Shown in pieces: positions 51,941-64,000 of a DNA stretch of 64,000 nucleotides. How positions within the stretch are numbered: the stretch's first letter is position 1; each line of letters starts with the position of its first letter. The DNA lies in the NCBI GenBank assembly GCA_945859605.1, contig OX243822.1, forward strand, positions 20,285,341 to 20,349,340, written 5' to 3'. Under the pieces are notes generated by a model that was not told the origin of the DNA, did not search any database, and saw nothing but the letters and a program-made list of their open reading frames with translations. The translations under genes and the position numbers were made by a program. This stretch comes from Lumbricus rubellus. Its lineage: Eukaryota > Annelida > Clitellata > Crassiclitellata > Lumbricidae.

Positions 51941-52077
51941 GCCACTTCACGAGAAACCCCTCAGAAGCACTCCCGACCTGACACCAAACCACAATAAAAG
52001 AGAATAGTGTTCAAACGCTTGCGAAAGGGGGCACATAAATGTATGCATGCATGTATGCATGCATGGTTTAGTACTTG

Positions 52078-52268
52078 TTAAAGCGCTCCTTGAAGATTTC
52101 CGCTTAGAGGCGCTCCCGACTGCAGCGCAGACAACCGCACAGTAAATCGGAGTTTTACGCCAAAGCGCATGAGCGATTGCGGGTGTAAGACTTGCTTCAG
52201 TGTTCCTACGGGGCAGCTTGAGGTGGATTCGAAACCGCAGCCATCATGCCATGCCTCCGCGCCCCGCA
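52078..52268 (-). mobile_element. tRNA-derived SINE
   Basis: The minus strand starts GGGGCGCGGAGGCATGGC, has a box B-like GGTTTCGAATCC, and ends GGGAGCGCCTCTAAGCGG...GCGCTTT. Same family as 11381-11612. Confidence 0.65.
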
Positions 52269-52389
52269 TTGGCAAACCCATAAGCTAAAACATTCATATA
52301 ATTATTACCGGTAGCTGTTTGGAACTATTACGCAATCCGTTGCAGACCAGGCTGTTAGCCTATTCTTAGTTCAGCCGTCGTCATTTATT

Positions 52390-52555
52390 AAAATGCAACT
52401 CCAACCATTTATTACAATGCAACTCCAACCATTTATTACAATGCAGTTCCTACCATTGATTACGATGCAGTTCCTACCATTTATTACAATGCAGCTTCTA
52501 CCATTCGTTACAATGCAGCCCCTATCATTTGTTGCAATGGAGTTTCTACAGGATA
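52390..52555. repeat. 24-base minisatellite, about 7 copies
   Basis: Units of the form ATGCARYTCCWACCATTTATTACA. They stay in frame as an 8-residue repeat (M-Q-L-Q-P-F-I-T) but there is no other sign of coding. Confidence 0.85.
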
Positions 52556-52791
52556 AAGCATGCCGCGCAGTAGCTTGTTACGTTACGGCAGCGACTTGCA
52601 ATCTGAGTGAACCAATAAAAGGCTATGTAAACTGAAAATGTGGTTCGAAGTTGCACCAGCGACCTTTCCGACCGCTGTTATCTCGTGGGCTGTGAGACAT
52701 TATCCATCCAGTTTCTGCCATGTACCACCTGCTTCAGTCGACCGGCGAGCATCAAGCATTCATCTGGTGTCCTTGCCGCGAGTACGCAGAA

Positions 52792-52812
52792 GATCTAATC
52801 TCTTCTGATAAC
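52792..52812. promoter_or_regulatory. GATA-type motif upstream of gene D
   Basis: GATCTAATCTCTTCTGATAA-like arm starting 100 bases before the ATG, with the same TAATCT change as in gene C. The GCTGTGAGACATTATCCAT block is also present near 52690. Confidence 0.45.
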
Positions 52813-52891
52813 GATGGTTCGGAGAGAGCAGAAAGTCGAATATATTGCTGGTGACCGACTGGCGCCTTTCACAGAGCTACCTACGTCGGAC

Positions 52892-64000
<11,109 letters not shown>

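Noticed and set aside
52393..52635. 80-codon ORF with an 8-residue repeat
   Set aside because: The 24-base minisatellite keeps frame by its unit length; no splice sites or family support a gene.

Overview
The window is animal nuclear DNA, not microbial. Coding sequence occurs only as short GT-AG exons with a repeating phase pattern, long introns full of transposons and simple repeats separate them, and tRNA-derived SINEs, non-LTR retrotransposons, hAT, mariner and Helitron elements are all present. The genes encode tandem group A scavenger receptor cysteine-rich (SRCR) domains. Expanded SRCR families, long ATAC microsatellites and fold-back elements with minisatellite termini (like the sea urchin TU elements) suggest a marine invertebrate deuterostome, most likely an echinoderm. 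The species cannot be fixed from the sequence.

The core of the window is a cluster of four paralogous SRCR genes arranged head to head. Genes A (about 5.6 to 1.7 kb) and B (about 26.9 to 10.6 kb) are on the minus strand. Genes C (31.4 to 48.0 kb) and D (52.9 kb to beyond the right edge) are on the plus strand. Each starts with a 55-base exon coding an 18-residue signal peptide that ends in phase 1. Each SRCR domain is then split over two exons: a 142-base N-half (phase 1 to 2) and a 163 to 182-base C-half (phase 2 to 1). Gene C appears complete: 13 coding exons, six SRCR domains, 652 residues, ending in a stop just after the last conserved cysteine and without a membrane segment, so it is predicted to be secreted. 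Gene D matches the first half of C and runs off the window in its third domain. Gene B has only two domains visible. Gene A has only its signal exon and first half-domain here. A fifth, orphan signal-peptide exon lies at 29.2 kb.

A 22-base motif containing GATA-type sites lies about 75 to 120 bases upstream of the start codons. In A and B it is present as a perfect inverted repeat. Together with the repeated exon plan this suggests a co-regulated set of secreted immune-type receptors that grew by segmental duplication and inversion.

Introns and spacers: 0-0.84 kb mariner remnant; 0.96-1.3 LINE tail; 2.2-5.1 Helitron end, SINE, hAT and fold-back nest; 6.8-7.3 LINE; 7.7-8.5 broken ankyrin-repeat gene; 9.26-9.72 hAT; 11-12.9 LINE reverse transcriptase interrupted by a SINE; 13.4-17 Helitron end, LINE tails and simple repeats; 17.4-18.1 fold-back element; 19.2-21.3 hAT; 22.4-26.3 LINE tail, Helitron, hAT copy; 31.8-32.4 fold-back element; 33.2-34.9 large palindromic element; 36.8-37.6 ATAC array; 43.0-44.6 tandem 0.62-kb repeat; 57.0-58.2 palindromic TA-flanked element; 58.4-61.3 ATAC and ATGT arrays; 61.3-63.4 inverted mariner carrying a hAT that itself carries a Helitron.
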